From positions 467,807-531,806 of the forward strand of contig MU130381.1 of assembly GCA_015039465.1 (NCBI GenBank): 64,000 nt of DNA, in the 5' to 3' direction. A program made the translations under genes and the position numbers. This DNA is from Phlegmacium glaucopus. Its lineage: Eukaryota; Basidiomycota; Agaricomycetes; Agaricales; Cortinariaceae. Numbering within the stretch: position 1 is the first letter of the stretch; every line of letters begins with the position of its first letter. This document shows, in pieces, positions 59,965-64,000 of this stretch. The notes beneath the pieces are model-generated. The model saw nothing but the letters and a program-made list of their open reading frames with translations. It was not told the DNA's origin and ran no database searches.

Positions 59965-59999
59965 CAATGCGATGTTCTCGCATTGACCACGATATAAAT
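59965..59999 (+). promoter_or_regulatory. Promoter of copy 2: 8-bp palindrome plus TATA box
   Basis: CAATGCGA (59965-59972) and TCGCATTG (59978-59985) form a perfect inverted repeat with a 5-nt spacer, followed 7 bp later by TATAAAT (59993-59999). The ATG is 48 bp further on. The same arrangement, unchanged, precedes copy 3; it could be a dimeric transcription-factor site. Confidence 0.5.
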
Positions 60000-60046
60000 T
60001 GAAAGTTAAACATGAACTTTGCTCGCCTCCCTAACCGGAAGATACT

Positions 60047-61170
60047 ATGGCAACACTGCGATCGTCGAACCCATTAGCCGAACAAGGAGTTTCTAAATTT
60101 AACCCTCTTCAACTTGCAGGTAACTCTTTGTTGGAATCCTTCGTCCACAGCAAAAGAACTTGATTTTCGTTGTTCAGGAGAAAAGACAAAGGCAGGAAAT
60201 GGTCCAACCAATGGGTTTTTAGATGGGGGTCCATCGACGAAACGTAAGCTCGAGTCCGACTTTTTTAAAGCAAGAGACTGATGTCCACCATCTTGCACAG
60301 TGACCCAGGAAGACCAAGACAACACAGACGAGGAAGCTTACCAGGAATCCGTGCAATCTCTCATCCAGACATGGGTGGACAACCTTACGTTAATCAGCGT
60401 CATTGTAAGTAAACTCCCAACCGCACTGCTAACTTCCCTAAAGTATACAGGCTCATGTTGAATTATTTCTATTCTTCAGACAACATTCTTTGTCTCGACT
60501 GAAGCTAGTTTGATTGCAATAGCAATACCTCCCCCGAACGATCCTGGTCTATCAATAACAAGTCAACTAGCAAATATTGGCCTTATGAGCGCTTTAGTCA
60601 TGCATACTCATGCAGGTGGGTTCTTTTAAAGCTGCCATTTTTACCTTCCAATAATGCTTCATTTCCGTTGCAGCGGTTATATCCTTTTTCGCTGTATTCG
60701 TTCTCATTCGATATAAGCTTGACGTTGCGCAACAAAAAGAGGAAGAAGCTAAAATAGAACTAGTTAATTCATCGACATACGTCCCCTCAGACTCGAATGA
60801 AGCAGAAAACGCGAGGGGTTCACAGACTTACGCCAACAGTCTGTGCACTGTCACAGTGAACCCTCCATCCTCAGGAGGCCAAACTATCTGGTCCACTAAT
60901 CCGCGCTTGGTGCAAGTTGGTCCCTTCTGGCACGGACGACCCCCAATTGAACTATTAGCACGATGCCGTTCTCTCTGCATCTTTCTTTCCTTCCTTGGCT
61001 TCTTATTCGCCATCATTGGCGCGTTATCTTTTGCGTGGGGCCGTCTACCTCTGACTGTTAGTATTTTTTCAAGCGTTTTGACGGGTCTCTGTGTGGTCGC
61101 TGCTCTCTCGATACTTATCACCCCATTAACTAAGACTTCACATATCTATTGCAATCATAAATTTCATTAG
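60047..61170 (+). CDS. Tandem membrane-protein family, copy 2
   Basis: Exons 60047-60119, 60178-60243, 60301-60404, 60480-60615, 60674-61170; 291 residues, all splice sites intact. Same plan as copy 1: soluble N-terminus (MATLRSSNPLAEQGVSKFNP), acidic helix, membrane pair around ITTFFVSTEASLIAIAIP and AVISFFAVFVLIRYKL, polar loop with a Ser-rich stretch, linker ELLARCRSLC, and a second pair ending ALSILITPLTKTSHIY. It differs strongly from copy 1 in the loop but almost not at all from copy 3. Conservation of the frame and all ten splice sites suggests it is functional. Function unknown. Confidence 0.78.
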
Positions 61171-61599
61171 GCTCATTCGGTTATAAGTAGTTTATAAATA
61201 CGCGTAATATGTAGTACATTATAGCTGACGAAAGTCATATTATCATAGAAGCTGGTCATAATTTTAATCTTGCACGTTGTTCGGTAGAAACGTAGAAGAG
61301 CCTCACACAAAATCGAGGTTAGAAATATATATAGATAATTAATACCTTGACACTACTACTACGATCGTCGGGACCATCGATCCTAATTCCTAATTTTAGT
61401 CCTCCTTTTCAACTGGTAAATAATTCTTTCTTGTCTGTGATGGATGAACTTGTTGACTATGAGTCCGGACGCAATGTCGTCCGATCGAAATAAACACAAA
61501 TATTGAAAGGCAAAAATTTCGGCAAAACTAGCTTAGTGCTTGTAATCGACACCGTCTGGTTCGCTGTTGAAAGCACAGCGCTGAACCCTGGCACGAATC

Positions 61600-62085
61600 A
61601 CCTTCCCGGTCGTGTACCAATATGGGCTCCAGGAGAAGAACCCCTTCCTCCAGGCCTGACAGAAGAGAACAGGACTATACTATGATCAGACTAAACGATG
61701 GGAAGGTTACACAACGATGGCTATGGAGTCTTGTGCTGTGAAAACTATTTTGGCCGGAGGTGCTGGTACGCTTTTTCTTAAAATTTCTTTTCTTGTCGAA
61801 GTCCCACCTGCCTGACTGCCTGACAGAACGTAAAATTTGACAAATGAAAATAGGTTTTGGTATCGGCGCGTTTTTCTCTCTAATGTCAGCGTCATTCGCA
61901 TATGAAGATCCCTACCTCCGTGCTCAGAGCCAAGCGGCCATGAATACAACCCAAAAAGCTAGTCAGATATTCAAGGAGATGGGTAGAGGCATGTGGACAA
62001 GTGGTAAATCTTTCGGAAAGATAGTGCACTTTTTGATGGAATCGAATGCGTGATTGAAGCAACCTATGTCGGTAACACAACTAGC
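61600..62085 (+). pseudogene. TIM22: TIM22 relic (mitochondrial inner-membrane translocase subunit), broken
   Basis: Two pieces of a Tim22 coding region remain, separated by an intron (61766-61853). The first has PIWAPGEEPLPPGLTEENR and, in a shifted frame, WEGYTTMAMESCAVKTILAG. The second has GFGIGAFFSLMSASFAYEDP and QIFKEMGRGMWTSGKSFGKI. A frameshift lies near 61683 (reading TGA there) and a second near 62017, after which the conserved GIECVIE is only found in another frame. Homology then ends abruptly at about 62083, exactly where unit B of the segmental duplication begins, so the C-terminal half is absent. An intact TIM22 should exist elsewhere, since the gene is normally essential. Confidence 0.82.
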
Positions 62086-62978
62086 ATGAGTCGTAGTCCT
62101 TTCTTCCCCTGTGATTTTTTACGATCTTACACCGATTTTTTGAGTCTATTTTAGCATACCTCACCCATAACTCCTTATGAGTCATAACCCATACCCTGGG
62201 CCGTCCACAGAGGGTATGGGTTATGAGAAGCTTGACTGTGGACATAGACCCGACCTTAAGGCTGTTTTTCTGTTGGCTCCACGCCGCTCCAGCGATCCAG
62301 CCCCCATACAAGGTGCTTGTCCTATAGTGCCTAAGCGGAAGATCTGACCACCGTCGACACGAATTGAGCCATCTGGTCACTTTCCCGAAAATCTGAAGCT
62401 TTGACGACCTTAAATTGAGACTTCCTGGCGCGCCACACTGCCATTTGCCTAATCGGGTATCTGCTCCTTCCATAAAACGACATGACTCTAGGCTCTACTT
62501 CCCTAGGAACAGCTAGGAACTCGATGTTTAATACTGGTACCTACTCAGGGTCCTTTAGAATATCCATATCCGTCATGGTACTTGCTTCCGACCTTGCGAT
62601 GAGAACGGTAATCTTCACTGCATATTAGCGGTCATTTCGATTGTCTAGATTGTAAAAGCGTTTTCTGGCCTTGACTCTGTGTTTTTGTCTGGCGGGTTTT
62701 CTTGTTTTTTTTTTTTCAGAGGCATTCCGGACTGTTGTTTGAAACGTTGGTAGCTTCTTAAAGATTTGGATCGTGATTATGTAATCGCGCGGCTATATCG
62801 AGTACCTTTAAAAGGTTTAGTGTGAGTCAGTGACTACATTTTGATGCCTACTCTTTCACTTCAGTACTGTAGGAGCCTGCATTCGCTTATGATTGTCATA
62901 CGGAACTTGACAAAAGCCTTGATACCAAGACTGTGGGTCACGGTCCTGTGGATCTGATACTGCGGTACCCTGCCACAC

Positions 62979-63012
62979 CAATGCGATGTTCTCGCATTGA
63001 CCACGATATAAA
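62979..63012 (+). promoter_or_regulatory. Promoter of copy 3: same palindrome plus TATA box
   Basis: CAATGCGA and TCGCATTG around a 5-nt spacer, then TATAAA, 49 bp before the ATG. Identical in layout to copy 2. Confidence 0.5.
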
Positions 63013-63060
63013 TTGAAAGTTGAACATGAACTTTGCTCGTCCCCTTAACCAGAAGATACT

Positions 63061-64000
63061 ATGGCAACACTACGATCGTCGAACCCATTAGCCGAACAAG
63101 GAGTTTCTAAATTTAACCCTCTTCAACTTGCAGGTAACTCTTTGTTGGAATCCTTCGCCCACAGCAAAAGAACCTGATTTTCGTTGTTCAGGAGAAAAGA
63201 CAAAGACAGGAAATGGTCCAACAAATAATTTTTTAGGTGGGGGTCCATCAACAAAACGTAAGCTCGAGTCCGACTTTTAAAACAAGAGACTGATGTCCAC
63301 CATCTTGCACAGTGACCCAGGAAGACCAGGACAACACAGACGAGGAAGCTTACCAGGAATCCGTACAATCTCTCATTCAGACATGGGTAGACAACCTTAC
63401 GTTAATCAGTGTCATTGTAAGTAAACTCCTAACGCACTGCTAACCTCTCTAAAGTACACAGGCTCATGTTGAATTATTTCTATTCTTCAGACAACATTCT
63501 TTGTCTCGACTGAAGCTAGTTTGATTGCAATAGCAATACCTCCCCCGACCGACCGTGGTATATCAATAACAAGTCAAATAGCAAATATTGGCCTCATGAG
63601 CGCTTTAGTCATGCATACCCATGCAGGTGGGTTCCTTTCAATTTGCCATTTTTACCTTCCAATAATGCTTAATTTGCGTTGCAAGCGGTTATATCCTTTT
63701 TCGCTGTATTCGTTCTCATCCGATATAAGCTTGACGTTGCGCAACAAAAAGAGGAAGAAGCTAAAATAGAACTAGTTAATTCATCGACATACGTCCCCTC
63801 GGACTCGAATGAAGCAGAAAACGCGAGGGGTTCACAGACTTACGCCAATGGTCTGCGCACTATCACAGTGAACCCTCCACGCTCAGGGAGCCAAATTATC
63901 CGGTCCACTAATCCGCGCTTGGTGCAAGTTGGTCCCTTCTGGCACGGACAACCTCCAATTGAACTATTAGCACGATGCCGTTCTCTCTGCATCTTTCTTT
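63061..64000 (+). CDS. Tandem membrane-protein family, copy 3 (truncated by window end)
   Basis: Exons 63061-63133, 63192-63257, 63313-63416, 63491-63626, 63686-64000 and onward; the frame is open to the last base. The sequence is almost identical to copy 2, with scattered substitutions (for example PTDRGIS against PNDPGLS in the segment after the first membrane helix). The acceptor before exon 5 carries one extra base (GCAAG instead of GCAG) but still yields the same junction. The third and fourth membrane segments lie beyond the window except for the start of ELLARCRSLCIFL. Confidence 0.75.

Larger units (their letters stand above)
59013..61170 (+). repeat. Segmental duplication, unit A (about 3-kb family)
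   Basis: From TAGCATGAGT near 59013 through the copy 2 gene, this segment is repeated at 62083 to the window end in the same orientation. Coding exons are nearly identical, while the upstream 1 kb has several indels. Unit length is about 3.05 kb (start-to-start offsets 3014-3067 bp). It includes the promoter palindrome, TATA box, an imperfect hairpin at 59115-59159 and a minus-strand coding relic at 59205-59276. Confidence 0.9.
62083..64000 (+). repeat. Segmental duplication, unit B (continues past window)
   Basis: Second copy of the segment at 59013. Its left end abuts the TIM22 relic. It contains a perfect 16-bp inverted repeat (62182-62197 with 62211-62226), the promoter palindrome (62979-62986 with 62992-62999), TATAAA at 63007-63012 and the copy 3 gene. 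The right end is outside the window. Confidence 0.9.

Noticed and set aside
1..64000. Transposons, viral genes, CRISPR arrays, toxin-antitoxin or secondary-metabolite clusters
   Set aside because: No transposase, reverse transcriptase, integrase, capsid, spaced repeats, PKS/NRPS or terpene synthase motifs were recognised on either strand.

Overview
The window is nuclear DNA of a filamentous basidiomycete, most likely an Agaricomycete. Genes are dense and broken by many short introns (mostly 49-60 nt, GT-AG with two GC-AG cases), often with very small exons. Recognisable proteins are fungal (arginine-type carbamoyl-phosphate synthase, amadoriase, PAL, Trk, Nab2, fungal eIF4G). No prokaryotic signals, rRNA, CRISPR or convincing tRNA were seen. 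All gene models below were built by joining reading frames at splice sites by eye; nearly all close with an intact frame from ATG to stop.

Layout. 1-8.8 kb: the 3' part of a carbamoyl-phosphate synthase large subunit (+), a fructosyl-amino-acid/sarcosine-type oxidase (-), then phenylalanine ammonia-lyase (-). 9.7-10.6 kb: FCF1/UTP24 (+). 10.6-13.9 kb: gene-poor. 14-23 kb: a UPF0696/DUF1917 protein (+) with a perfect internal 106-bp duplication, a 2011-residue acidic protein (-), and an IMPACT-family protein (+) sharing a 104-bp promoter with it. 25-30 kb: RER1 (-), a Tda10-type glycerate kinase (+) and an Mpr1-like acetyltransferase (+). 31.4-32.4 kb: a Pho80-like cyclin. 32.4-36.6 kb: gene-poor. 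36.6-44.8 kb: a Nab2/ZC3H14 poly(A)-binding protein (+), a 17-exon mitochondrial P-loop ATPase (-), a SAP-domain protein (-) and an unidentified 319-residue protein (+). 45.5-54.4 kb: eIF4G (+) and a Trk potassium transporter (+). 54.8-56.4 kb: two small unidentified genes.

56.8-64 kb is different in character: three paralogous four-helix membrane protein genes in tandem (the third cut by the window end), two of them inside a recent ~3-kb segmental duplication whose junction truncates a frameshifted TIM22 relic.

Most of the window is housekeeping: arginine supply, amino-acid and phenylpropanoid catabolism, rRNA processing, ER retrieval, mRNA export, translation initiation, K+ uptake. The unusual signals are architectural: 6-, 10-, 15- and 16-nt micro-exons, a coding exon consisting only of the start codon, an in-frame duplicated exon, an in-frame TAG in eIF4G that can also act as a 3' splice site, and the young duplicated membrane-protein cluster.
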